Shown: in pieces, positions 1-6,845 of the stretch | Numbering within the stretch: the stretch's first letter is position 1 | Layout of the letters: every line of letters starts with the position of its first letter | Source of the DNA: Rhodoplanes serenus | GTDB lineage: Bacteria > Pseudomonadota > Alphaproteobacteria > Rhizobiales > Xanthobacteraceae | Length of the DNA: 32,731 nt | Reading direction: 5' to 3' | Assembly: GCA_945897515.1 (NCBI GenBank) | Contig: CAMDFO010000053.1 | Coordinates: 1 to 32,731, forward strand | Notes under the pieces: generated by a model | What the model was told of the DNA's origin: nothing | Seen by the model: the letters and a program-made list of their open reading frames with translations, nothing else | The model's database searches: none | Position numbers and translations under genes: made by a program

Positions 1-39
1 TGCGCCCCGTTGAACCCATCCCGCAACCCTTAACCGCTG

Positions 40-73
40 AAAATAAAATCAAGATGAGCGCTGCGGGTAGCGC
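40..73 (-). terminator. Weak candidate terminator after the small reverse-strand ORF
   Basis: Read on the reverse strand, a 5-bp GC stem (58-62 pairing with 69-73, six-base loop) is followed by a T-rich tract that is the complement of the A-rich run at 40-53. It lies about 35 bases past the stop of the small ORF at 108-272. The stem is short, so this is only a suggestion that a reverse-strand transcript ends here. Confidence 0.3.
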
Positions 74-107
74 CACGGCTCGTCATGGCCGGCGTCGGAA
101 AATTCCT

Positions 108-272
108 TCACACCTCGAAATGCGCGCTACCGTCGTGAATAGGACGGGCTAAGTCGGCGTCGCACAGCTGAGCAACTAGTAGATTTCCACGCTTGGCAGC
201 GTTGTCACGGAGCGATTTTACATCTTCAATCGTATTTAATTGCGCAATCTTTTCTGGCGTCCATTCGACCAT
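108..272 (-). CDS. Small hypothetical protein (54 aa)
   Basis: I do not recognise a named family. The 54-residue product starts MVEWTPEKIAQLNTIEDVKS and is probably helical. It has alternating hydrophobic and charged positions and a compact LRDNAAKRGN segment, and it contains Cys37. It looks like a short cytoplasmic protein. The start is the ATG at 270-272; there is no good Shine-Dalgarno, and an upstream in-frame extension cannot be excluded. It diverges from the ArsC-like gene starting at 330. Its base composition is clearly less GC-rich than its neighbours. A weak hairpin with a T-rich tail follows the stop. The evidence that it is real is the protein-like sequence and the following hairpin, so this is a moderate call. 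Confidence 0.5.
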   Translation of the reverse strand: MVEWTPEKIAQLNTIEDVKSLRDNAAKRGNLLVAQLCDADLARPIHDGSAHFEV

Positions 273-329
273 GATCTTGCCTATGCCAGGCTGATTAGGA
301 GTCTCAAACAATATCGAAGGAGCGGGTTC

Positions 330-683
330 ATGCCCATCACCATCTACGGCATCAAGAACTGCGACACCATGAAGAAGGCGCGCGCCTGGCTCGACAAGCA
401 GGGCGTTGCGTATGACTTCCACGATTACAAGACCGCCGGCATTGACCGCGAGCGGCTGGAGAAATGGGCGAAGAAGGTCGGCTGGGAGACGCTGATCAAT
501 CGCGCCGGAACGACCTTCCGCAAGCTGCCCGACAAGGACAAGGCGGCGCTCGACGCCAGCAAGGCGATCAAGCTGATGCTGGCGCAGCCATCGATGATCA
601 AGCGGCCAGTGCTCGACCTCGGCGGCGGCAAGCTTCTGGTCGGGTTCAAGCCGGAGACGTATAGCGAAGCCGTCCCGCACTGA
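330..683 (+). CDS. ArsC/Spx-family thioredoxin-fold protein (YffB-like)
   Basis: The 117-residue product is the usual length for the ArsC/Spx/YffB family. The start MPITIYGIKNCDTMKKARAW matches the family N-terminus, with the reactive cysteine at Cys11 in an NCDTMKKAR context. There is one cysteine here rather than a CxxC pair, as in YffB-like proteins, which are thought to be glutathione-dependent reductases. Later matches are the HDYK segment, the GWETLINRAGTTFRKL segment and the PSMIKRPVLD segment typical of the fold. The ATG at 330 was preferred to an upstream in-frame start at 240 because GAAGGAG lies at 316-322 and homology begins here. The exact substrate (arsenate, disulfide or RNA polymerase binding) cannot be decided from sequence; the family call is firm. 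Confidence 0.9.
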   Translation: MPITIYGIKNCDTMKKARAWLDKQGVAYDFHDYKTAGIDRERLEKWAKKVGWETLINRAGTTFRKLPDKDKAALDASKAIKLMLAQPSMIKRPVLDLGGGKLLVGFKPETYSEAVPH

Positions 684-713
684 GGCGGTTGAACTGCTTC
701 GCTAATCCCTCCG

Positions 714-789
714 CGTCATGCCCGGGCTTGTCCCGGGTTTAGATCAAGACAGCAAGGCGTGGATGGCCGGGACAAGCCCGGCCATGACG
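714..789. repeat. Dispersed palindromic repeat, copy 1
   Basis: Terminal 23-base arms (714-736 and 767-789) are inverted repeats matching at 22 of 23 positions. Each contains the core GGGCTTGTCCCGG or its complement. The same arms occur at 13079-13166. The element lies between the ArsC-like gene and the flavin reductase and ends 17 bases before the latter's start codon. It resembles the small GC-rich palindromes scattered through Bradyrhizobium-type genomes. The centre (737-766) differs from copy 2, so the left inner arm seems to have decayed here. Confidence 0.85.
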
Positions 790-805
790 AGCGTTGGAGA
801 CCCTC

Positions 806-1363
806 ATGAAGGTACCCAAGAAACACGACTTCCCGGTCCACGAAATCCGCCGCTTCCTCGAGCCGGGCCCGATCGTGCTGGTCAGCTCCGCCTGGCGCGG
901 CAAGACCAACATCATGACCATGGGCTGGCACACGGTGCTGGAATTCTCGCCCTCGCTGGTCGGCTGCCTGATCTCCAGCGGCAACCACAGTCACGAGATG
1001 GTCCGGCGCAGCCGCGAATGCGTCATCAACGTTCCCACAGTCGGGCTTGCGGCCAAGGTGGTCGACATCGGCAACTGCTCGGGTGCCGAGGTCGATAAAT
1101 TCGAACGGTTCAAGCTGACCGCCGTCGCTGCCGACAAAGTCAAGGCGCCGCTGATCGCGGAATGCCACGCCAATCTCGAATGCCGGCTGGTCGACGGCCG
1201 GATGCGCGACAAGTACGACTTTTTCATTTTCGAGGTGGTCAAGGCGCACGCCCGCGCCACACCGAAATACCCCAGAACCATCCATTATCGTGGCGATGGC
1301 ATGTTCATGGTGGCCGGGGGGGCGCTCAACCTGCGGCGCCGGTTCCGGTCCGGGATGCTGTGA
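806..1363 (+). CDS. Flavin reductase family protein (flavoredoxin-like)
   Basis: The 185-residue product matches flavin-reductase-like FMN-binding proteins, a split-barrel fold. The segment PIVLVSSAWRGKTNIMT is followed by the conserved region that includes SGNHSHEMVRRSRECVINVP, which in this family binds FMN. The C-terminal half carries the KYDFFIFEVVKAH strand and the YRGDGMFMVAGG end region. Such proteins bind FMN and use NAD(P)H or pass electrons to a partner oxygenase; the partner is not evident here. The ATG at 806 was chosen because GGAG at 796-799 is six bases upstream. An in-frame TTG at 794 overlaps that ribosome site and is unlikely. It is not evidently in an operon, with a palindromic repeat upstream and a hairpin downstream. 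Confidence 0.88.
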   Translation: MKVPKKHDFPVHEIRRFLEPGPIVLVSSAWRGKTNIMTMGWHTVLEFSPSLVGCLISSGNHSHEMVRRSRECVINVPTVGLAAKVVDIGNCSGAEVDKFERFKLTAVAADKVKAPLIAECHANLECRLVDGRMRDKYDFFIFEVVKAHARATPKYPRTIHYRGDGMFMVAGGALNLRRRFRSGML

Positions 1364-1415
1364 CCCAGCCGATCTCGCCTTTTAATTAACCTATGCACCT
1401 TATCCCGGAACATAG

Positions 1416-1437
1416 GGAGAGCGCGGGCTTGCTCTCC
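1416..1437 (+). terminator. Hairpin downstream of the flavin reductase, possible terminator
   Basis: GGAGAGC (1416-1422) pairs perfectly with GCTCTCC (1431-1437) around an eight-base loop and is followed by ATTTAAAC. The T-run is poor for an intrinsic terminator. It could instead be a structure in the 5' leader of the diguanylate cyclase gene that starts 45 bases later. Confidence 0.35.
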
Positions 1438-1482
1438 ATTTAAACTACGCACTGATTCGTGACGTCGGCGCCCAATCCAAGC

Positions 1483-2697
1483 ATGCAGATCGATTCATTC
1501 ACCGTCCTGCTGTTCGGCTTTTTCATCAAGGCCTTGCTGGCCGTTCTGTTTGCTGTGTTCTGGCTCAAGGAGCGGCGCGACGTCTGGTTCGCCTGGTGGA
1601 GCGCGACCTTCTTCCTGGGCTGCGTTGCGTCGGCGCTGCTGGCGCCGCGCGGCGGCGTCCCCGATTTTCTGTCCGTCGGACTCGCCAACGCAACGCTGAT
1701 CGCGGCTTTCGCCTGCTGCTGGCAGGGCGCGCGGGCGTTCGATCGCCGGCCCCCGCTCTGGCTGCCGGTGGTCGCGCTGCCGGCTGCCTGGCTCGTGCTG
1801 TGCCTGGTGCCGGGCTTCATGGACAATCTTCCCTATCGGGTGGTGCTGTCCTCGTTGCTGGTGTCGTTCCCGATCGCCATGTCGGCGGTCGAGTTCTGGC
1901 GCGGCCGGGACGAGCAACTGCCGTCGCGCTGGCCGGTCGTCGTCCTGTTCACGTCGATGGCCTTGCTGTTCGCCAGCCGCATCCCGATGGTCGACACGCT
2001 GCCGTTTCCGTTCGGCGCGCTCCCCATGCAGCCCGGCGTGCTGGGCGCGTTCAATCTGGTCATGTTCTTCCACACCCTGCTGCTCAGCGTCTTGCTGGTG
2101 GCGATGTCGAAGGAGCGGCTCGAGCTCGACCAGCGCACCAAGGCGCAGACCGATCCGCTGACAGGCGCGCTCAACCGCCGCGCCTTCATGACCCGCGGCA
2201 ATCGCCTGGTGCTGCGCCACCAGATCGAAGCCCAGCCCCTGTGCCTGCTGTTTCTCGATATCGACCATTTCAAATCGCTCAACGACCGGTTCGGCCACTC
2301 CGGCGGCGATGACGTGCTGACGAAATTCGTCGCCGTGGTCCACGACAACATCCGTCCGACGGATTTCCTGTTCCGGATCGGCGGCGAGGAGTTCTGCTGC
2401 CTGCTGCCTTACGCCGCCACCGAGCAGGCCAATCGCGTGGCCGAACGCATCCGCTACCAGTTCGAAACCTGCACGGTCGATGTGGCCGGCACGCCGGTGC
2501 GGGCGACGGTGAGCATCGGCATCGCATCGAGCGAAGCCTTCGGCTACGACATCGACGCGCTGACGCGCCGGGCCGACATGGCGGTCTATGCCGCCAAGCG
2601 GCAAGGGCGGAACCGGGTGGTGGTGGCGACGGCAGAGCTTATGGAAGATTCCAACGTGGTGCTGCCGTTGCACGCCGGCGGCGGGCACGTGGCATGA
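1483..2697 (+). CDS. Membrane-anchored diguanylate cyclase (7 TM segments + GGDEF)
   Basis: The protein makes the second messenger cyclic di-GMP from two GTP. The N-terminal 210 residues hold about seven hydrophobic segments (roughly residues 5-28, 37-54, 62-80, 92-111, 118-137, 150-167 and 184-208), so the sensor is in the inner membrane. The GGDEF domain follows, with DPLTG at 224-228, the metal-binding LDIDHFKSLND at 258-268 and the active-site loop GGEEF at 300-304. An RPTD sequence at 291-294, five residues before GGEEF, is an intact RxxD inhibitory site, so product inhibition is expected. No EAL domain is present. The start is uncertain: ATG 1483 begins right at the first membrane helix, while GTG 1459 would add eight residues; neither has a clear ribosome site. 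What the membrane part senses is unknown. Confidence 0.9.
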   Translation: MQIDSFTVLLFGFFIKALLAVLFAVFWLKERRDVWFAWWSATFFLGCVASALLAPRGGVPDFLSVGLANATLIAAFACCWQGARAFDRRPPLWLPVVALPAAWLVLCLVPGFMDNLPYRVVLSSLLVSFPIAMSAVEFWRGRDEQLPSRWPVVVLFTSMALLFASRIPMVDTLPFPFGALPMQPGVLGAFNLVMFFHTLLLSVLLVAMSKERLELDQRTKAQTDPLTGALNRRAFMTRGNRLVLRHQIEAQPLCLLFLDIDHFKSLNDRFGHSGGDDVLTKFVAVVHDNIRPTDFLFRIGGEEFCCLLPYAATEQANRVAERIRYQFETCTVDVAGTPVRATVSIGIASSEAFGYDIDALTRRADMAVYAAKRQGRNRVVVATAELMEDSNVVLPLHAGGGHVA

Positions 2698-2770
2698 CCC
2701 TTTCCGTATCGATCCCGCGGCGCTAGGAAGGTGCAGACCAGCCCGTGTTCGGGCTGCGGGGAGGGTTGCA

Positions 2771-3550
2771 ATGGAAATCAGTCTTTCGGGGCGTTCCGCC
2801 ATCGTCACCGGCGGCAGCAAGGGTATCGGCTTCGCGGTCGCCACGCGGTTTGCAGCCTCCGGGGCCGACGTCGCGATCCTTGCGCGCACGCGCGAGACGC
2901 TCGACGCGGCGGTGAAGTCGATCAAGGCGTCCGCCAAGGGCGGCAAGGTGATCGGCGTGCAGGCTGACGTCAGCACCGCCGACGGCATCCAGCGCGCTTA
3001 CGACGAAGTCATGAAGGCGTTCGGCAAGGTCGACATCGTCGTCAACAATGCCGGCACGTCGCGCAACGGCTCGTTCGAGAAACTGACCGACGAGATCATG
3101 CAGCACGATCTCGAGGACAAGCTGTTCGCCGCGATCCGGCTGATCCGCCTGGTCTGGCCGCAGATGAAGGAGCGGCGCTGGGGCCGCATCATCAATGTGC
3201 TCAACATCGGCGCGAAGGCGCCGCGCGGTTCGAGCGCGCCGACCTCGGTGTCGCGCGCGGCCGGCATGGCGCTGACCAAGGCGCTCAGCCACGAATTTGC
3301 GCCCCACAACGTGCTGGTCAATGCAATGCTGGTTGGCTTCATCGAAGCGGATCAGCACGTGCAGGCGGCGAAGCGCGCCAACGTTCCGATCGCGGACTAC
3401 GTCAAGGCGCGGGAAAAGGAAATCCCGCTCGGGCGCATCGGCAAGGCCGCGGAGTTTGCGAACCTCGCCTGTTTCCTGGTGTCCGATGCCGGCTCCTACA
3501 TCACCGGCACCGCGACCAACGTCGACGGCGGCCGCTCGCCGGTGGTGTAG
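2771..3550 (+). CDS. SDR-family protein with substituted catalytic residues
   Basis: The 259-residue product has a classical short-chain dehydrogenase fold. The cofactor-binding TGGSKGIG is at residues 13-20 and NNAG at 92-95. The C-terminal NVDGGRSPVV is also typical. The three catalytic positions are altered: aligned with FabG-type enzymes, Ser is Asn145, Tyr is Thr158 (PTSVSRAAG) and Lys is Arg162. I checked these codons in the nucleotide sequence (AAC, ACC, CGC). Ordinary dehydrogenase chemistry is therefore doubtful; it may bind nucleotide, act on an unusual substrate, or be regulatory. The frame is intact over the full length, so it is not a decaying pseudogene. The ATG at 2771 follows GGGGAGGG. 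It lies 73 bases after the diguanylate cyclase gene and is tail-to-tail with the next gene, one base apart. Confidence 0.88.
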   Translation: MEISLSGRSAIVTGGSKGIGFAVATRFAASGADVAILARTRETLDAAVKSIKASAKGGKVIGVQADVSTADGIQRAYDEVMKAFGKVDIVVNNAGTSRNGSFEKLTDEIMQHDLEDKLFAAIRLIRLVWPQMKERRWGRIINVLNIGAKAPRGSSAPTSVSRAAGMALTKALSHEFAPHNVLVNAMLVGFIEADQHVQAAKRANVPIADYVKAREKEIPLGRIGKAAEFANLACFLVSDAGSYITGTATNVDGGRSPVV

Positions 3551-3551
3551 C

Positions 3552-4052
3552 TCAGGCCGGGATATCGAAGCGCGCCGGCGGGTGCGGCGCGGCGGGGGCA
3601 GGGGAGCCGCAATAGCTCTCCGCCCAGCCGAGCTTGCAGGCCCAATCGTGCGCGGCGGCCGATCCCTGAATGGCGGCCCCGGCAGCAGCGACCAGCAGCA
3701 GGAACGCGATCAGGCTGGTGCCAACGACCTGCGCACGCGACATCATGAGCTTGCGCCGCACCTCGACCGGCTTGCCGTCCCAGTAGAGCCGGCCGTCGTT
3801 GTCGATCGAGAGCCGGGTCAGGTCCATCGCAGCGACCGGATGCACGTTGCGCCCGATCTCCGGCGTCTCCGCTGGCGCCGGTTCGGGCTGCCGCTCCTCC
3901 AGCCTCGGCGTGTCGAACCGCTCGAAGCTCTCGGCGCGAGGCGGGATCAGGCGGAAGACGTCGTCGCGCAATTCGGCATCCGGCTCCGGCTGTGGAGCCG
4001 TGTCGTCGTTATTGCGCCTACGCGCTCCAAAATAGGCCGGCAGGAGACTCAT
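3552..4052 (-). CDS. Single-pass membrane protein of unknown function, paralog A (WDG-motif family)
   Basis: I do not recognise a named family for this 166-residue protein. It has an acidic and proline-rich N-terminus (residues 15-65), then a motif LTRLSIDNDGRLYWDGK (78-94). A basic patch RRKLMMSR precedes one transmembrane helix (about 107-130), followed by a short tail with DWACKLGWAESYC (136-148), a proline stretch and the end DIPA. The charge pattern predicts the N-terminus in the cytoplasm and the two cysteines in the periplasm, where they could form a disulfide. The motif and the tail recur in the upstream neighbour at 4146-4964, so the two are tandem paralogs. The ATG at 4052 was chosen over an upstream in-frame ATG at 4106, whose extra residues look non-coding. 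No function is proposed. Confidence 0.8.
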   Translation of the reverse strand: MSLLPAYFGARRRNNDDTAPQPEPDAELRDDVFRLIPPRAESFERFDTPRLEERQPEPAPAETPEIGRNVHPVAAMDLTRLSIDNDGRLYWDGKPVEVRRKLMMSRAQVVGTSLIAFLLLVAAAGAAIQGSAAAHDWACKLGWAESYCGSPAPAAPHPPARFDIPA

Positions 4053-4145
4053 CGCGCCGGATGAGTGCCGCGCGAGTGATTCGTGTCCAGCGTCCCGACG
4101 CCGCAACGCGCCGCGTCACGGTGGACAACCTGGAAGGGCGGGCGG

Positions 4146-4964
4146 CTACGCCGGAATTTCGGCGCGGGGCGGCACAGCCGGCGCTGGCGGTGGCAGCGGA
4201 CAATATTTGGCGGTCAGTCCGACGCGGCAGCTCCAATCGTTCGCAGCGACAAAGCCCAAGGCCGCGACGCCTGCCGCGCCCAGGAGGAAGCCGAGAATCA
4301 CGATGATCAGGCCGAGCGACTGCCAGGCGGAAAGCTTCACGCGAACCCGTTCCGGGTGGAGCGCCATCGGAACCGTCCGCATGGCTTCGACTGCGCGCAG
4401 GTCCGCGACCACAGGCACCACCGGCGTAAACTGATCGACCGATTTGGGTTCGGCGGCCAGCTCGGTCGCCTCGATCAGCTTGGGCTCCTTGATTTTCGGC
4501 TCTTCAATCTTCTTGGTTTCTTCGACCCGCTTGATCTCGTCGGCCAGTTGTACCGTTTCGGCCGGCATGACCGGCTCGATGACGCGTGCCGGTTCCGCCG
4601 GCTTCCGGTCGGACAGTTCGAAATTGGTGCTCGCCATGATCTCCGCCGCGATCTGGTCGAATGGATCAACTGGGCCGGTGGGCTTGGCGGCGCTGGTCTC
4701 GGCCACCTGGATATCGGCAGGTTTCGGCTCGGTGCTTTGCATTTCGGGAGCCCTTGTCTCGGTGACCTTCGGGCCGTCGTAATTCACCACCCGGCCATCC
4801 CACATGAAGCGCCCTTCGGCGTCGATGGTGAGACGGTCCAGCTCCGATGCCGTCAGCGTTCGAATCTTTTTCGGCCATTCGGCCTTCGGACCGCTCTGCG
4901 GCGGCACCAGTGCGGATTCGTCCCCACTGACTTCGGGCATTTGATCCGTACGATCCATGCTCAT
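4146..4964 (-). CDS. Single-pass membrane protein of unknown function, paralog B (WDG-motif family)
   Basis: This 272-residue protein has the same architecture as paralog A, which lies 93 bases downstream on the same strand. The motif LDRLTIDAEGRFMWDGR (42-58) comes first. A long charged linker follows (about 65-205), rich in Glu, Lys and Pro, with EEPKIKEPK-type repeats near 154-163. Next come a basic patch HPERVRVK, one transmembrane helix (about 213-241), DWSCRVGLTAKYC (243-255) and a proline-rich tail ending EIPA. The two cysteines align with those of paralog A. The linker is the main difference and could span the cell envelope or act as a spacer on the cytoplasmic side. The start is ATG 4964; ATG 4958 has better spacing to the GGGAGG ribosome site and is an alternative. 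Function unknown. Confidence 0.82.
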   Translation of the reverse strand: MSMDRTDQMPEVSGDESALVPPQSGPKAEWPKKIRTLTASELDRLTIDAEGRFMWDGRVVNYDGPKVTETRAPEMQSTEPKPADIQVAETSAAKPTGPVDPFDQIAAEIMASTNFELSDRKPAEPARVIEPVMPAETVQLADEIKRVEETKKIEEPKIKEPKLIEATELAAEPKSVDQFTPVVPVVADLRAVEAMRTVPMALHPERVRVKLSAWQSLGLIIVILGFLLGAAGVAALGFVAANDWSCRVGLTAKYCPLPPPAPAVPPRAEIPA

Positions 4965-5011
4965 GGCCTCCCACTCCCAACACTCAACCCAGACGCGGCC
5001 CGCGCGCGCTC

Positions 5012-5019
5012 TTAACCAT
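5012..5019 (-). promoter_or_regulatory. Possible CtrA half-site upstream of paralog B
   Basis: The octamer TTAACCAT (plus strand) lies about 50 bases upstream of the start of the membrane protein at 4146-4964. A related TTAACCTTAA occurs at 5133-5142 in the same gap. TTAACCAT is the half-site described for the alphaproteobacterial cell-cycle regulator CtrA. An eight-base match is weak evidence, so this is a hypothesis only. Confidence 0.2.
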
Positions 5020-5153
5020 GCCCGCCAGCGTCACGCTTTTACCATCGCACAGCCGGTTCCGGCAAACTTGGCTCGGCTGCATTGTACGACCTGCGCGCAC
5101 GCTTGAGCAGCGCACGGGCCCGCGCAACATTGTTAACCTTAATGGCCCCGCGG

Positions 5154-6131
5154 TCAGTTGATCTTGATGTCGGCGGCCTTGATGACCGGCGCCCAGCGGG
5201 CGATTTCGCCCGCGATTTGCGCGCGAAATTCCTCAGGCGAACTGCCGACCGGCTCCATCAGCTGCGCCGCGAGCTTTTCGCGGATCGAAGGCTGGCGTAG
5301 CGCCTCCGCCACCTCGCGCTGGATCGTTGCGATGATGGCCGCAGGCGTGCCGGCCGGCGCGATCAGGCCGTTCCAGGCATCGGCTTCGACGTCGATGCCG
5401 GATTCCTTGAGCGTCGGGATGTCCGGGAGATACCGCGAGCGCGTCGCCGTCGACACCGCGAGAATCTTGACCGCGCCGGAGGCGGTATGCGGCGTCACGG
5501 CGATCGCCGGCAGGCAGCCCATCTGCACGTCGCCGCGCAGGATCGCGGTCATCGCCGCGGGCGAGCCCGGATAGGGTATGTGCACGAGCTTCGTGCCGCT
5601 CTTGAGCGCGATTGCCTCCATCGCGAGATGCGACAGCGAACCGTTGCCGATCGAAGCGAAATTATGTTTGCCGGGCTCGCGCTTGAGCAGTGCGACCAGT
5701 TCCGCGGCCGTGTTGACGTTGAGCTTTGCGTTGACCGCCAGCGCGCTCGGCATCGAGACGAGCTGGGTGATGGGTGCGAGGTCCTTGGCCGGATCGTAGG
5801 GCAGCTTGGAGAATAGCAGCGTGTTGATGGCAAGCGGGCCCCCGATGCTCACGCCGATGGTCGAGCCGTCCGGCGCAGCCTTGGCGACCGCGTCGGTTCC
5901 GGTGTTGCCGCTCGCGCCCGGCTTGTTTTCGATCAGGAACGGCTGGCGCAATTTGCTCTGCAAGTGATCGGCGATCAGCCGCACGATCAGATCCGGCGTT
6001 GAGCCGGGGCCGAACGGCACCACGATCCGCACGGCCTTGGTCGGCCAGTCCTGCGCTGCGGCTTGCTGGGCGCCGTTCGCGAGCATGGCAAGCGCCAACA
6101 GGCCAAGTGCAAACATCGAGCGTCGTTTCAT
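5154..6131 (-). CDS. Bug/TctC-family periplasmic solute-binding protein
   Basis: The 325-residue product is the normal size for the Bug (TctC-like) family of extracytoplasmic binding proteins, which bind small carboxylates or related solutes. The first 26 residues form a signal peptide (MKRR start, hydrophobic core, AQQAAA before QDWPTK). Family hallmarks are the DWPTKAVRIVVPFGPGSTPD opening, the IENKPGASGNTGTDAVAKA ligand-loop region, the LAPITQLVS segment, and the late WNGLIAPAGTP segment. No TctA or TctB membrane subunits are adjacent, as is common for these abundant orphan proteins, so the ligand and any transporter or sensor partner are unknown. The start ATG at 6129-6131 fits the signal peptide. 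It is divergent from the NnrU-like gene. A second member lies at 29247-30212. Confidence 0.92.
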   Translation of the reverse strand: MKRRSMFALGLLALAMLANGAQQAAAQDWPTKAVRIVVPFGPGSTPDLIVRLIADHLQSKLRQPFLIENKPGASGNTGTDAVAKAAPDGSTIGVSIGGPLAINTLLFSKLPYDPAKDLAPITQLVSMPSALAVNAKLNVNTAAELVALLKREPGKHNFASIGNGSLSHLAMEAIALKSGTKLVHIPYPGSPAAMTAILRGDVQMGCLPAIAVTPHTASGAVKILAVSTATRSRYLPDIPTLKESGIDVEADAWNGLIAPAGTPAAIIATIQREVAEALRQPSIREKLAAQLMEPVGSSPEEFRAQIAGEIARWAPVIKAADIKIN

Positions 6132-6254
6132 CCGCGTAGGTCCTCGTGCGCATGGTCTTGTGACGGCGCTTTATAGCGCGCCCGAGCCCGCCTTGCTTCC
6201 CCTTTCCCCATCGCCTCTACTTGGGGCACGGCGTCTCGGGACCGGAGTTGCGTT

Positions 6255-6833
6255 ATGGGTCTCACGATCCTCGTTTTGGGACTGGCGGTGTTCCTCGTGC
6301 CGCATGTCTTCACCGCGTTTCGCGATGCGCGGCAGCAGGTGGTCGATCGCGTCGGCGAGGGCGCCTACAAGGCGGTTTATTCACTGGTTTCGCTGATCGG
6401 CCTCGTGCTGATCGGTCATGGTTACGCGCTGTACCGTGCGAGCGGCGGGATCGGAGTCTGGTATCCGCCGGTCTGGACGCGCCACCTCACCGTTCTGCTG
6501 ATGTGGCCGGCGGCCATCTGCATCGTCGCGGCCTACAGCCCGGGCCGCATCAAGATCGCGCTCAAGCACCCGTTTCTGGTCGGGGTGAAGCTGTGGGCGC
6601 TGGCGCATCTGATTTCGAACGGCGATCTCGGATCGATCCTGCTGTTCGGTGCGGTCCTCGGCTATGCGGTGTTCGACCGCATCTCGCTCAAGCGCCGCAC
6701 CGATCCCGGCGCTCCGCCGATCCCGGTCGGGGGCATGAGGAACGATGTCATCGCCGTTTCGGGCGGCACCATCCTTTATCTCTTGCTCGGAGGGCTGTTG
6801 CACCCCTATGTCATCGGCGTTCCTGCGTTCTGA
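6255..6833 (+). CDS. NnrU family integral membrane protein
   Basis: The 192-residue product is a polytopic membrane protein of the NnrU family, with the typical N-terminal helix ending in PHVFTAFRDARQQVVDRVGE and later helices around LVSLIGLVLIGHGYALYR, LLMWPAAICIVAAYSPG and ILLFGAVLGYAVFD. The KHPFLVGVKLWALAHLISNG motif is characteristic. NnrU was named for its link to denitrification genes in rhizobia and Rhodobacter, but members are widespread and no denitrification genes are nearby, so the role is open. It is also related to the isoprenoid-modifying 15-cis-zeta-carotene isomerase family. The gene ends 12 bases before panB, suggesting co-transcription. Confidence 0.88.
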   Translation: MGLTILVLGLAVFLVPHVFTAFRDARQQVVDRVGEGAYKAVYSLVSLIGLVLIGHGYALYRASGGIGVWYPPVWTRHLTVLLMWPAAICIVAAYSPGRIKIALKHPFLVGVKLWALAHLISNGDLGSILLFGAVLGYAVFDRISLKRRTDPGAPPIPVGGMRNDVIAVSGGTILYLLLGGLLHPYVIGVPAF

Positions 6834-6845
6834 GGTTTGGAAAGC

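Noticed and set aside
1495..2988. 497-aa reverse ORF opposite the diguanylate cyclase and SDR
   Set aside because: High-GC codon bias keeps the opposite frame open. The sequence is Arg/His-rich and has no family features, whereas the forward frame has a complete GGDEF domain.
2771..3550. SDR considered a pseudogene because the active site is lost
   Set aside because: The frame is complete, the Rossmann motifs and the C-terminal region are intact, and the ribosome site is good.
4083..5015. 310-aa forward ORF opposite paralog B
   Set aside because: No protein-like pattern. The reverse frame has a transmembrane helix and the motif shared with paralog A.
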